This document shows positions 8,042-16,742 of a stretch of 45,000 nucleotides of DNA, one piece after another. Location of the stretch: contig NZ_JAKTNT010000018.1 of the NCBI RefSeq assembly GCF_022760925.1, forward strand, positions 1-45,000, given 5' to 3'. A program made the translations under genes and the position numbers. The notes below the pieces were generated by a model, which was not told the origin of the DNA, did no database searches, and worked only from the letters and a program-made list of their open reading frames with translations. How positions within the stretch are numbered: the stretch's first letter is position 1; every line of letters starts with the position of its first letter. The stretch comes from Thermus hydrothermalis. GTDB lineage: Bacteria; Deinococcota; Deinococci; Deinococcales; Thermaceae.

Positions 8042-10801
8042 ATGCCCGACGAGCTAAGGCTCTACCTAAAGGAGCGTTTTGCCGTTCAGGGGCCCGTTTC
8101 CCCGGGGCGCTTTGAGGCGGAACTGGCCAAGCGCGTGGGAAGCCCGGCCCGGCGGGAGCCCCTCCTCAAGGCCTGGCGGGCCTACCTGGCGGGCGGGGGA
8201 AGGGAGGCGGTGCGAAGTTTCTACCGGGAGGTGCTCAAGGTGCCCAAGGGGGAGGCCTTGGTCTACGGCATGCACCTTCCCTTTTTGGAGTTCTACGCCA
8301 AGGAGGTGCCTCCCCGGGTGGAGGGGCAGGTCCTGGAGGTGGGGGCCTTCACGGGGGCCCTGGTGGGGTACCTGCAGAGGAGGCGGCCCGAGCTTTCCTG
8401 GCACGCCTTGGACGGGGTGGAGGAGGCGGTGGCCTTGGGGAGGAAGCGGGTGCCGGAGGTGGCTTGGCACCAGGGCTGGGCCGAGGAGGTGGACCTTCCC
8501 CCCTTTGATACCCTGCTTCTCCTCTCCGTCTTCCCCGAGGGGCTCGTGGACCAGGACCTGGAAAGCCGCCTGGAGCCCGAGGCCTTTTGGAAGCGCTTCG
8601 CCTTCTTTGAGCGCCTGCCCCTTTTCGCCCGGCTCCTAAAGCCGGGGGGGCTCCTCATCTATGGCCACGGGCCCTTCCTCGGGAAAAGCCCCGAGGGGGT
8701 GGAGGAGGGCTTTAGGCGGCTTGGCTTCCGGGAGGTGGAGCGGGTGGGGGAAGGGGAGTACTTTCTGGTCCTCGCCCGCAGGCCCGAGGCCTTGGCGGAG
8801 GTGCGGGCGGAGGAGGCCCTTTGGGAAGAGCCCGCCTTAGAGCCCGTGGCGGTCTTGGCGGAGGGGCCGGACCTGAGCCGGGTGCGGGCCCTCTTGGAGG
8901 CGGGGCAGTACGCCGAGGTGCTCGCCCTTCTGCCCGAAGGGGCGGAGGGGGAGGCGGCCTACTTACGGGGGAGGGCCCTTTTCGCCCTTTCCCGCTTCGC
9001 CGAGGCGGAGGAAGCCTTAAGGCGGGCCCTTTCCGAGGAGGCGGAGGACCTTAGGGCCCTGGTGCTGGTGGAGCTCGGGGAGTACGCCCGGGCCCAGGGG
9101 CGCCTCGAGGCCCTGGCGGTGCGGGGCGGGCGGTACCGCCTGGCCTTGGGGCGGGTCTACCTGGCCCAGGGGCGGTACGCCGACGCCCTAAGGCAGTTCG
9201 TGGAGTCGGGGCTTCCCGAGGCGGAGCTTTACGTGCGGGAGGCCCTGGAGCGCATCGCCGAGCGCATGCGCCGCTTCGCCCGGGAAGGGGAGTGGGCGGA
9301 GGTGAGCCGCCGGGCGGAGTTCGTGGAGGACCTCTCCCCAAGCCTCCTCACCCGGGAGATGCTAAGGCTGGGCCTAAAGGCGGCCCTTCTCCAGGGGCTT
9401 TTCGCCCGGGCGGAGCGCTACGCCCGCCGGCTTGCCGACCTGGACGAGGCCGAGGGCTTCTTGGGCCTGGCCCTGGCCGCCTTGCGCCTGCGCACGCCCT
9501 TGGACTACCGGGGGGAGGACCTTAAGGGGGTGGAGCCTTTCCTCACCGAGGCCTTGGCCCGGGCGGAGATCCCCGAGGCCCTTTTGCTCCTCGGGGTCCT
9601 GCGGGAGCGGGAAGGGCGCCACCGCGAAGCCCTTTACCTCCTGGAGCGGGCGGCCCAGCGGGGAGAAGGGGAGGTGGCGGGGCTTGCGTACCACCACCTG
9701 GCGGAGGTGAAGCGGGCCCTGAGGCGCCCCTTGAAGGAGGTCCTGGGGGACCACAAGCGGGCCCACGCCCTAAAGGCCTACCCCGCCCCCTACCTCTTCC
9801 GCCTGGCCCAGGAGGCCCTGGCGGGGGGGGAGGAGGTCTTGGCCCGGGAGCTCCTCTCCCGGGCCCGGGACGCCGGCCTCAGCGAGGTGGCGGAGGAGGA
9901 CCTAAGGGGGCTTCTTTCCCTCCTAGAGAGGCTAGAAGGCCCCTGGGCCGCCTTCCACGTCCTCTATCAGGCCTTGGGCCGCACCCCCGAGCCCCCTTTA
10001 GAGCTTTTGGCCCTGGCCTACCGCCTTTCCCGCTCCTTCCGGGAAAGCCCGGAGGCGGAGGCGGTGCGGGGGCAGTATCTGGCGGCCCTCTACGCCTCGG
10101 GGCAGGTGGCGGAGGCGGAGGCCCTTCTGAAGGCGGAGCTTGCGCAAGACCCCCAGGCCCTCGAGGTCCTCTTTGACCTGGCGGAGCACGAGGAGGCCAA
10201 GGGGAACTGGCGGAAGGCGGCGGAGTACTGGCAAAAGGCCCTGGAGGTGGCCCTCTACCGGGAGAAGGACTTGGAGCTTGCCCGGGAGCTTCTCCGTAAC
10301 CTCCTCTTCCTAAGGCCCCACGACGAGAGCCTCCTCCTCTACCTGGAGGAGCTCAAGGCCGTGGCCCGGGGGCTTAAGGCCCTGGGGGAGGAGGCCAAGC
10401 CCCTATCGGAAACCCCGGAGGAGCTTCTGGAGGAGGCCCTGCCCCGCTTCCACGGGGAGCACCTCCTGGTGGTGGGGGGGCACACGCAACTCCGAAGCCG
10501 CCTCGTGCCCTTCCTGGAGGAGCGGGGGCTTAAGGTGGACTGGTTTGACGCCGATAGCGCCGGGGTGGGGAAGGAGGCTTTGAAGCGCATCCTGAACCGC
10601 CTGGAGCGGGCCCACGGCCTCATGATCGTCTCCAGCTACGTGGGCCACGACCTTTCCGAGCCGGTGCGCCTCGAGGCCGAACGCCTGGGCATCCCGGTCC
10701 ACATCATCCCCGGGCGGGCCCGGGGGGCCACGGGCTTCCTCCGGGCCCTGAAGGGCTTTGCCCCCGAGCTCTTCAAGCGGGCCCTCAAGGGGGTACAGTA
10801 G
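8042..10801 (+). CDS. Large fusion: methyltransferase-like domain, TPR array, DUF2325-like C-terminus
   Basis: A 919-residue protein; ATG 8042 is preferred to an upstream in-frame GTG because of the -10 box at 8028. Residues about 60-250 look like a SAM-dependent methyltransferase fold (QVLEVGAFTGALVGYLQ, then LLKPGGLLIYG). Residues about 285-790 are Ala/Leu/Glu-rich helical hairpins of TPR type (for example LFALSRFAEAEEALRRAL). The last 110 residues (LLVVGGHTQLRSRLVPFLEERG to IPVHIIPGRARG) resemble the DUF2325 Rossmann-like module. No membrane segment or signal peptide. Substrate unknown; a scaffold or protein-methylating role is only a guess. mqnD starts 4 nt after its stop. Confidence 0.75.
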   Translation: MPDELRLYLKERFAVQGPVSPGRFEAELAKRVGSPARREPLLKAWRAYLAGGGREAVRSFYREVLKVPKGEALVYGMHLPFLEFYAKEVPPRVEGQVLEVGAFTGALVGYLQRRRPELSWHALDGVEEAVALGRKRVPEVAWHQGWAEEVDLPPFDTLLLLSVFPEGLVDQDLESRLEPEAFWKRFAFFERLPLFARLLKPGGLLIYGHGPFLGKSPEGVEEGFRRLGFREVERVGEGEYFLVLARRPEALAEVRAEEALWEEPALEPVAVLAEGPDLSRVRALLEAGQYAEVLALLPEGAEGEAAYLRGRALFALSRFAEAEEALRRALSEEAEDLRALVLVELGEYARAQGRLEALAVRGGRYRLALGRVYLAQGRYADALRQFVESGLPEAELYVREALERIAERMRRFAREGEWAEVSRRAEFVEDLSPSLLTREMLRLGLKAALLQGLFARAERYARRLADLDEAEGFLGLALAALRLRTPLDYRGEDLKGVEPFLTEALARAEIPEALLLLGVLREREGRHREALYLLERAAQRGEGEVAGLAYHHLAEVKRALRRPLKEVLGDHKRAHALKAYPAPYLFRLAQEALAGGEEVLARELLSRARDAGLSEVAEEDLRGLLSLLERLEGPWAAFHVLYQALGRTPEPPLELLALAYRLSRSFRESPEAEAVRGQYLAALYASGQVAEAEALLKAELAQDPQALEVLFDLAEHEEAKGNWRKAAEYWQKALEVALYREKDLELARELLRNLLFLRPHDESLLLYLEELKAVARGLKALGEEAKPLSETPEELLEEALPRFHGEHLLVVGGHTQLRSRLVPFLEERGLKVDWFDADSAGVGKEALKRILNRLERAHGLMIVSSYVGHDLSEPVRLEAERLGIPVHIIPGRARGATGFLRALKGFAPELFKRALKGVQ

Positions 10802-10805
10802 GGGC

Positions 10806-11624
10806 ATGGAGGCCTTAAAGCTCGGCTACTCCCCTTGCCCCAACGACACCTTCATCTTCTACGCCCTGGTGCACGGCGAGGTGCCAAGCCCCGTGCCCGT
10901 GGAGGCGGTCTTGGAGGACGTGGAAACCCTAAACCGCTTTGCCCTAGAGGGGCGGCTTCCCCTCACCAAGCTCTCCTACGCCGCCTACGGCCGGGTGCGG
11001 GACCGGTACGTGGCCCTGAGGAGCGGGGGGGCCTTGGGCCGGGGGGTGGGGCCCCTTTTGGTGGCCAAGAGGCCCCTCAAGCGGTTGGAGGGAGCGCGGG
11101 TGGCCATCCCCGGGCGGAACACCACGGCCTTTTTGCTCCTTTCCCTTTACGCCGAGGGCTTCCACCCGGTGGAGGTGCGCTACGACCGGATCATGCCCCT
11201 GGTGGCCCAAGGCGAGGTGGACGCAGGGCTCATCATCCACGAAAGCCGCTTCACCTACCCCCAGAACGGCCTGGTGAAGCTTTTGGACCTGGGGGAGTGG
11301 TGGGAAGGGGAGACGGGCCTGCCCCTGCCCCTGGGGGCCATCCTGGCCCGGCGGGACCTGGGGGAGGACCTCATCCGGGCCCTGGACGAGGCGGTGCGGA
11401 GGAGCCTGGAATACGCCTTCGCCCACCCCGAGAAGACCCTGCCCTACCTCAAGGCCCACGCCCAGGAGCTTTCCGAGGAGGTCATCTGGGCCCACGTGCG
11501 CACCTACGTGAACCCCTTTAGCCTGGACGTGGGGGAGGAGGGGGAGAAGGCGGTGGAAACGCTCTTCGCCCTGGCGGAGGCCAAGGGGCTTTTGCCGCCC
11601 TCCACCTCCCCCCTTTTCCGGTAG
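10806..11624 (+). CDS. mqnD: 1,4-dihydroxy-6-naphthoate synthase MqnD
   Basis: A 272-residue periplasmic-binding-protein-like enzyme of the futalosine route to menaquinone. It converts cyclic dehypoxanthinylfutalosine to 1,4-dihydroxy-6-naphthoate. The family signature LGYSPCPNDTFIFYAL is at residues 5-20, and RVAIPGRNTTAFLLL and DAGLIIHESRFTYPQNGL follow. The N-terminus is fixed by this motif, so ATG 10806 is chosen over an upstream in-frame ATG within the previous gene. Thermus menaquinone is made by this pathway; the other mqn genes are not in the window. Confidence 0.96.
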   Translation: MEALKLGYSPCPNDTFIFYALVHGEVPSPVPVEAVLEDVETLNRFALEGRLPLTKLSYAAYGRVRDRYVALRSGGALGRGVGPLLVAKRPLKRLEGARVAIPGRNTTAFLLLSLYAEGFHPVEVRYDRIMPLVAQGEVDAGLIIHESRFTYPQNGLVKLLDLGEWWEGETGLPLPLGAILARRDLGEDLIRALDEAVRRSLEYAFAHPEKTLPYLKAHAQELSEEVIWAHVRTYVNPFSLDVGEEGEKAVETLFALAEAKGLLPPSTSPLFR

Positions 11625-11627
11625 ACT
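11622..11627 (+). promoter_or_regulatory. -10 box TAGACT overlapping the mqnD stop
   Basis: TAGACT starts with the stop codon of mqnD and ends 6 nt before ATG 11634. Confidence 0.55.
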
Positions 11628-11633
11628 CGGGGC

Positions 11634-12257
11634 ATGTTCCAGGAACTTCCCCTCGAGGCCCGGCGGGAGCTGGCCCGCATCTTCCTGCCCCTAAGGGTGC
11701 GGCGGGGGGCGAGCCTGTACGCCCTAGGGGACGGGGTGGATGGGGTCTATTTGGTGCGGGAAGGGCTTTTCTGGCTGGAGGGCCCCCGTTCGGCCACGGG
11801 AGAGGCGGTGAGCCTGGGGGTGGTGGGGCCGGGGGGGCTTTTGGGGGAGGAGGCCCTGGTGGGGGAGAGGCGGCGCACCGCCGGGGCCACGGCCCTCACC
11901 TACGCCGAGCTCCTCTTCGCCAAGACGGAGGAGCTCGCCGCCCTAAGGCGTGCCCCGGAAGTGGAAACCTTTTTCCTCAAGGCCCTCTACGGGAGGCTTA
12001 AGGCCGCGGAGGAGGCCCTTTGGGCGGCCCGCCACCTCTCCGTGGCCCAGCGCCTGGCCCGCCTCCTCCTCACCCTGGCCCGGGAAGGGGAGGTGGCCCT
12101 CTCCCACCAGGACCTGGCCCACATGGTGGGGGCCACCCGGGAAACCGTGACCAAGCTCCTGGGGGAGTGGGCCTTGAAGGGCCTGGTGGACCTGGGCTAC
12201 CGGCGGGTGGAGCTCCGGGACCCGGAGGCCCTTGCCCGTTTGGCCGAGGCGCTATAG
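11634..12257 (+). CDS. Crp/Fnr-family transcriptional regulator
   Basis: A 207-residue regulator with an N-terminal cyclic-nucleotide-binding-type beta barrel (about 10-115, DGVDGVYLVREGLFWL), a dimer helix (ETFFLKALYGRLKAAEEALW) and a C-terminal winged helix (about 140-207). The recognition helix is in SHQDLAHMVGATRETVTKLLGEW, the standard Crp/Fnr signature. No Cys cluster for an Fe-S sensor is present, and the cAMP-binding RxA/S phosphate motif is not obvious (the GLLGEEALVGERRRTAGATA segment is partly similar), so the ligand is uncertain. Its own -10 box overlaps the end of mqnD. The TAG stop also begins the -10 box of bshC. Confidence 0.9.
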   Translation: MFQELPLEARRELARIFLPLRVRRGASLYALGDGVDGVYLVREGLFWLEGPRSATGEAVSLGVVGPGGLLGEEALVGERRRTAGATALTYAELLFAKTEELAALRRAPEVETFFLKALYGRLKAAEEALWAARHLSVAQRLARLLLTLAREGEVALSHQDLAHMVGATRETVTKLLGEWALKGLVDLGYRRVELRDPEALARLAEAL

Positions 12258-12260
12258 GCT
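12255..12260 (+). promoter_or_regulatory. -10 box TAGGCT, leaderless start
   Basis: TAGGCT starts at the stop codon of the regulator gene and ends 8 nt before ATG 12269. Confidence 0.5.
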
Positions 12261-12268
12261 TTAAAGCT

Positions 12269-13723
12269 ATGGAAACCGCCCTTTTGGCCCGCCTCCTGGG
12301 CCTGCCCCAAGGGGAGGAGGCCCTTAAGGCGCGCCTCGGCCGGGCGGGCCACCCGGGGCTCGCCGGGGCCCTCAGGGCTTACCTGAAGCGCCTCGGAGCG
12401 CCCCAGGAAGCCTTGGCCGCCGTGGAAGGGCTTGCCCGGGGGGCGGTGGTTACGGGGCAGCAGGCGGGGCTTCTGGGAGGCCCCGCCCTCACCTTCTACA
12501 AGGCCCACACCGCTTTGCGTCTGGCCGAGGGGGTAGGGGGGGTGGCGGTCTTCTGGGTGGCCTCCCAGGACCACGACGTGGAGGAGGTGCGCCACCTGCA
12601 CCTTCTTTGGGACGAGGAGGTGCGTACCCTTTCCCTCCCTTTGCCCCCTCTTCCCGCCGGGCGCATCCCCTTGGCCCCTTACCTGGAGGCCCTAAAGGCC
12701 TTTCTCGGGCCTTGGGCCAGGGACGAACGGGTGGCCTACGCCCTGGAAGGGCGGACGCTTTCCGAGTTCTTCGCCCGCACCCTCCTCGCCTTCCTGGGCG
12801 CGAGGGGCCTCGTCCCCTTTGACCCCATGGCGGAGGAGCTCGCTCCCCTTTTCCTCGAGGCCCTAGAGCGGGAGCTGGCCGAACCCTTGGCCAGCGCCCA
12901 GGCCATCAACGAGGAGGCGGAGAGGATCCGGGCCCTGGGGGGGAAGCCCCCCTTGCGGCGGAAGCCTGGGGCCACCAACCTCTTCCTGGAAACCGACGCC
13001 CGCCGCCTCCTCTTCTACGAAGGCGGGGCCTTTACCGATGGGGTGCGGCGCTACACGGCCAAGGAGCTTGGGGAGATCGCCCGGCAGGACCCCTCCCGCC
13101 TGACCCCGGCCGCAGGCCTAAGGCCCGTCTTCCAGGACCTGGTCCTGCCCACGGCGGGGTTCGTGGTGGGGCCCAACGAGTTCCGCTACGTGGCGGAGCT
13201 TTCCCGGGTCTACGCCCTCTATGGCCTCCCCATGCCCGCCCTTTTCCTGAGGCTTCAGGCGGTGGTCCTAGAACCCCCCATCCGGCGTATTCTGGAAAAA
13301 CACCACCTTTCTCCTTGGGCCTTTTTGGAGAAGGGGGAGGAGGCCTTCTTGGAGGCGGTGCGGGGCGGTTTGGAGGGCTACCGCTCCTTGGAGGAGGAGC
13401 TTCGGGGGCTTCTCGCCCGCTTGGAGGCGTTGGAGGCCCAGGCCAGGGCCTTGGAGCCCACCCTGGAGCGCCCCTTCCGCCGCTTCCGGGTGCGGCTTGC
13501 GGGGGAGGGGGATAGGCTCTTGCGCAAGCTCCTTAGGGCCCGCATGGGGAGGGATGCGGTGCTCATGGGCCACCTTGAAAGGCTCAAGCGCCACCTTCTG
13601 CCCCTCGGGTTGCCCCAGGAGCGGGTCTATCCCTTCGCCATGTACGCCCTGCGGCACCCGGAGGCCCTGGACCGGCTGAAGGAGGCCCCGCCCCAGGGCA
13701 AGGCCACCCTGGTCTTGGGGTAG
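12269..13723 (+). CDS. bshC: Putative cysteine ligase BshC (bacillithiol synthesis)
   Basis: A 484-residue protein with BshC hallmarks: VVTGQQAGLLGGPALTFYKA near residues 60-79, FWVASQDHDVEEV near 95-107, GLRPVFQDLVLPT near 286-298 and a long C-terminal coiled-coil stretch (about 365-450). BshC adds cysteine to glucosaminyl-malate in the last step of bacillithiol synthesis, the main low-molecular-weight thiol in Thermus-Deinococcus bacteria. A PIG-L deacetylase that may be BshB lies at 33695-34366. The start is chosen by the first family-like residues (METALLARLLGLP) and the -10 box 8 nt upstream. Confidence 0.92.
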   Translation: METALLARLLGLPQGEEALKARLGRAGHPGLAGALRAYLKRLGAPQEALAAVEGLARGAVVTGQQAGLLGGPALTFYKAHTALRLAEGVGGVAVFWVASQDHDVEEVRHLHLLWDEEVRTLSLPLPPLPAGRIPLAPYLEALKAFLGPWARDERVAYALEGRTLSEFFARTLLAFLGARGLVPFDPMAEELAPLFLEALERELAEPLASAQAINEEAERIRALGGKPPLRRKPGATNLFLETDARRLLFYEGGAFTDGVRRYTAKELGEIARQDPSRLTPAAGLRPVFQDLVLPTAGFVVGPNEFRYVAELSRVYALYGLPMPALFLRLQAVVLEPPIRRILEKHHLSPWAFLEKGEEAFLEAVRGGLEGYRSLEEELRGLLARLEALEAQARALEPTLERPFRRFRVRLAGEGDRLLRKLLRARMGRDAVLMGHLERLKRHLLPLGLPQERVYPFAMYALRHPEALDRLKEAPPQGKATLVLG

Positions 13724-13739
13724 GATAGGGGGAAAGGCT

Positions 13740-14792
13740 ATGGCGCGGTTGGGTCCCTTTATCCTCTTCCTCCTTCTACCCCTTCTCGCCTTCTTCCCCG
13801 CCCGGGGGCAAGGGAAGGACCTCCTCCTCCGGGTGCTCCTCCAAGAGGTACCCCAGGGCCAGGCGGTGCGCCTAAGCCTCCCCTCCGGGGAGGTGCGCGC
13901 CTCGGCCACGGGGGAGGGGGTGGTGTTGGACGGGCGCCTCCAGCCCTTCTTTGACCTGGACGTGCCCTACTTCGCCCTCGAGGGCCGCCCTTACCGGGGT
14001 GGGGTGCGGCTCCTCGCCCAGGGGGGGAGGCTCCTCGTGGTCAACCTGGTCCTCCTGGAGGACTACCTCCTCGGGGTCCTGCCCGGGGAGATGCCGGAGG
14101 GCTTCCCCTTGGAGGCCCTGAAGGCCCAGGCGGTCCTGGCCCGCACCTTCGCCGTGAACCGCCTGAACCCCAAGGCCCCCTACGACCTCTGCGCCAGCGA
14201 GCTTTGCCAGGTCTATCTGGGCTTCGCCGCCGAGAAGCCCAAGTACGCCCAGGCGGTGGCCGCCACCCGGGGCCAGGTTTTGAGCTACGGGGGTAAGGCC
14301 ATCTCCGCCCTTTACCACGCCGACTCCGGGGGCATGACCGCGGGGAGCGAGGAGGTGTTCCAAAAGGCCCTCCCCTACCTCCGCCCCCGGCCCGACCCCT
14401 ACGCCAAGGGTCCCAAGAGCGCCTGGCGGATGACGGTTTCCAAGGAGAGGGCGGAGAAGGCCCTTCGCTCCCTGGGCTACGCCCCTAGGGGGGAGGAGGC
14501 CCCCCAGGTCCTGGAGCGTAGCCCCTCGGGCCGGGCCTGGCGGGTGCGCCTTCTGGGGGTGGAGGTCCAGGGCCCCGAGGCGGGGCGGCTTCTCCGCCTC
14601 ATGGGCCTCCCTTCGGCCTTGGCCGAGTTCCAGGGCTTTGAGGCGGTGGGCCGGGGGGCGGGGCACGGGGTGGGGCTTTCCCAGTGGGGGGCCAAGGGGA
14701 TGGCGGAGGCGGGCTTTGGCCACCGGGAGATCCTGGGCCACTACTTCCCCGGCACCTTCCTCTCCGAGCTCCTCTTGGCCGGGGTGCCCTAG
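13740..14792 (+). CDS. SpoIID/LytB-domain exported protein
   Basis: A 350-residue protein with a signal peptide (MARLGPFILFLLLPLLAFFPARGQG) and a SpoIID domain: EDYLLGVLPGEMPEGFPLEALKAQAVLARTFA near residues 102-133, SALYHADSGGMTAGSEEVF near 188-206 and a GRGAGHGVGLSQWGAKGMA C-terminus. SpoIID-family proteins are lytic transglycosylases or activators that process denuded peptidoglycan. Thermus does not sporulate, so this is a general cell-wall remodelling factor; it may act with SPOR proteins, which recognise the same denuded glycans. GGGGGAAAGG is the ribosome site. The downstream GTG follows directly on its stop. Confidence 0.92.
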   Translation: MARLGPFILFLLLPLLAFFPARGQGKDLLLRVLLQEVPQGQAVRLSLPSGEVRASATGEGVVLDGRLQPFFDLDVPYFALEGRPYRGGVRLLAQGGRLLVVNLVLLEDYLLGVLPGEMPEGFPLEALKAQAVLARTFAVNRLNPKAPYDLCASELCQVYLGFAAEKPKYAQAVAATRGQVLSYGGKAISALYHADSGGMTAGSEEVFQKALPYLRPRPDPYAKGPKSAWRMTVSKERAEKALRSLGYAPRGEEAPQVLERSPSGRAWRVRLLGVEVQGPEAGRLLRLMGLPSALAEFQGFEAVGRGAGHGVGLSQWGAKGMAEAGFGHREILGHYFPGTFLSELLLAGVP

Positions 14793-15236
14793 GTGCTCCT
14801 CGCCACCCCCCTAGGCCCCCTTTGGCTTGCCGTTTCCCCCTTGGGGGTGGTCCGCCTCGAGCCCGCCCTCTTCCCCCGGGGGCCGGAGGCAACGGGCCCC
14901 TTGGCGGAGCGGGTGCGGGAAAGCCTTGAGGCCTATTTCGCCGGGGAGCGCCCGGATTTTCTGGACATCCCCCTGGACTACACCGGCCTTTCCCCGGCCC
15001 GCGTAGGCCTTTACGAGCGGGTTCGCCGCATCCCCTACGGGAAGACCACGAGCTACGGGGCGCTCGCCCGGGAGCTGGGGCTTTCCCCCCGGGCGGTGGG
15101 GGCGGCCCTCAGGGCTTCCCCCTACTTCCTCCTGGTCCCCGCCCACCGGGTCATCCACCAGGACGGGCGGCTTGGGGGCTTCGCCGGCCAGGAGGGGCTG
15201 AAGCTCTGGCTCCTTCGCTTTGAGGGGGCCCTTTAG
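14793..15236 (+). CDS. atl: Alkyltransferase-like protein (ATL), MGMT homolog without the active Cys
   Basis: A 147-residue homolog of O6-alkylguanine-DNA alkyltransferase. The helix-turn-helix part is intact (IPYGKTTSYGALARELGLSPRAVGAALRASP), but the active-site PCHRV is PAHRV, with Ala117 in place of the alkyl-accepting Cys. Such ATL proteins bind and bend O6-alkylguanine DNA and flag it for nucleotide excision repair instead of repairing it directly; one is known in T. thermophilus. The GTG start follows immediately on the upstream TAG. The gene is convergent with the glycosidase, overlapping it by 4 nt. Confidence 0.95.
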   Translation: MLLATPLGPLWLAVSPLGVVRLEPALFPRGPEATGPLAERVRESLEAYFAGERPDFLDIPLDYTGLSPARVGLYERVRRIPYGKTTSYGALARELGLSPRAVGAALRASPYFLLVPAHRVIHQDGRLGGFAGQEGLKLWLLRFEGAL

Positions 15237-16660
15237 ACTTCGGTCCAGACCGCCACGGAGAAGGGGGGAAGCTCGGGGCCGCAAAGCCTCCCCCCTTTGG
15301 GGGTGCAGAGGGCACCCGAGAGGAGGTCCACCGCCTGGGCTCCCCGGGGCAGGGCCCCGTGCAGGGGGATGTCCTGGGGGAAGGGCTCGGGGGTGGCGTT
15401 CACCACCACCAGGTAGGGCCCCCGGGTGAAGGCCAGGTGCCCGTCCACGGCGTAGACCCTGCTGTAGGGGGCGGTGCGGAGTTCGGGGTGCTCCTTGCGC
15501 AGGCGGGCAAGCCGCCGCACCGCTTCCCAAAGCTCCCTTCGCCACCTTTCCTCGGCCCACACCATGCCGCCCCGGTTATCCGGGTCCAGCCCCCCTTCCA
15601 TGCCCACCTCCTCCCCGTAGTAGACCGTGGGGCTTCCCGGGAGGAGGAAGAGGAGGGAGAGGGCGAGCCTGGCCCGCTCCAGGCTTCCCTTGAGGAGGGT
15701 GAGGAGGCGGGGGGTGTCGTGGGAGGTGAGGAGGTTCATCTGGGCCCGCACCACCTCCGGGCGGTAGCGGGCGAAGAGGTTTTCCAGGCGGTGGCTAAAG
15801 GCCAGGGCCAAGAGGGGTTCTATCCGGCCTAGGCCGCACCTTCCCGCAAGCTCCTGGTCCAGCGCCTCCCCCCCCACGAAGCCTAGGATGGCCCGGGCCA
15901 AGGGGTAGTTCATGGTGGCGTCAAACATGTCCCCCTGGAGCCAGAAGTCCGCCTCCTCCCAGATCTCCCCCACGATGTAGGCCTCGGGGTTGGCCCCCTT
16001 GACCCGCCTGCGGAAGGCCCGCCAGAACTCGGGGTCTGGGATCTCGTTGGGCACGTCCAGCCGCCAGCCATCGGCCCCGAAGCGGATCCAGTACTCGGCC
16101 ACGGCGAGGAGGTACTCCCGCACCGCTGGGGTTTCCACCTTGAGCTTGGGAAGCTCGGGGTTTCCCCACCAGGCCTCGTAGTTGGGGTTTTGGCTATAGG
16201 CGTTTAGGGGAAACCCCTTTACGTAGTACCAGTCCCGGTAGGGGCTATGCTCCCCGTTTTCCAAAAGGTGCTGGAAGGCGAAGAAGCCCCGGCCCGTGTG
16301 GTTGAAGACCCCGTCCAGGATCACCCTCATCCCGTGGGCGTGGGCCACCTCGAGGAGGTGGCGCAGGGCGGCGTTCCCGCCCAGGAGGGGGTCTACCTGG
16401 AAGTAGTCCACCGTGTGGTAGCGGTGGTTGGCGGTGGAGGCGAAGATGGGGTTTAGGTAGAGGGCCTCTACCCCTAGCTCCGCCAAGTAGGGGATCTTTT
16501 CCGCCACCCCCCATAGCGTCCCCCCCTTGAAGCCCCTCAGGGTGGGCGGGGCTTCCCAGGGCTCTAGGGGCCCTGTGGGGGCAGGCTTGCCGGGCGGACC
16601 TGCCCGGAAGAAGCGGTCGGGAAAGATTTGATAGAAGAAGGCACCCTCGTACCAGGCCAC
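15233..16660 (-). CDS. GH13 alpha-glucosidase/neopullulanase-type glycosidase
   Basis: A 475-residue alpha-amylase-family enzyme without signal peptide, so intracellular. Conserved regions: DGVFNHTG (116-123), DGWRLDVPNEI with nucleophile Asp202, IVGEIW with acid/base Glu232 and LTSHDTPR with Asp315. YFQVDPLLGG suits the cyclomaltodextrinase/neopullulanase subgroup, but the usual N-terminal dimerisation domain is absent. It likely hydrolyses maltooligosaccharides or related sugars in the cytosol. The GTG start is 7 nt from a TACACT box. It lies alone, divergent from gmk and convergent with the ATL gene. Confidence 0.9.
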   Translation of the reverse strand: MAWYEGAFFYQIFPDRFFRAGPPGKPAPTGPLEPWEAPPTLRGFKGGTLWGVAEKIPYLAELGVEALYLNPIFASTANHRYHTVDYFQVDPLLGGNAALRHLLEVAHAHGMRVILDGVFNHTGRGFFAFQHLLENGEHSPYRDWYYVKGFPLNAYSQNPNYEAWWGNPELPKLKVETPAVREYLLAVAEYWIRFGADGWRLDVPNEIPDPEFWRAFRRRVKGANPEAYIVGEIWEEADFWLQGDMFDATMNYPLARAILGFVGGEALDQELAGRCGLGRIEPLLALAFSHRLENLFARYRPEVVRAQMNLLTSHDTPRLLTLLKGSLERARLALSLLFLLPGSPTVYYGEEVGMEGGLDPDNRGGMVWAEERWRRELWEAVRRLARLRKEHPELRTAPYSRVYAVDGHLAFTRGPYLVVVNATPEPFPQDIPLHGALPRGAQAVDLLSGALCTPKGGRLCGPELPPFSVAVWTEV

Positions 16661-16667
16661 GGGCCCA

Positions 16668-16673
16668 AGTGTA
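16668..16673 (-). promoter_or_regulatory. -10 box TACACT (minus strand), leaderless start
   Basis: TACACT on the minus strand ends 7 nt before the GTG start at 16660. Confidence 0.6.
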
Positions 16674-16707
16674 CCACGGAAGAAAGGTTCCTAGATCACA
16701 AAGATCC

Positions 16708-16736
16708 TTGCCCTGGGCCAAGGGTTCTGGTATCCT
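16708..16736 (+). promoter_or_regulatory. gmk promoter, TTGCCC-17-TATCCT
   Basis: -35 TTGCCC (16708-16713), 17-nt spacer, -10 TATCCT (16731-16736), then 6 nt to GTG 16743. Likely drives gmk-rpoZ-coaBC and perhaps argR. Confidence 0.75.
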
Positions 16737-16742
16737 CCCGGG

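Noticed and set aside
13721-13726. TAGGAT as a leaderless -10 box for the SpoIID-like gene
   Set aside because: It is 13 nt from the ATG, outside the 6-9 nt pattern, and a good GGGGGAAAGG ribosome site is present instead.
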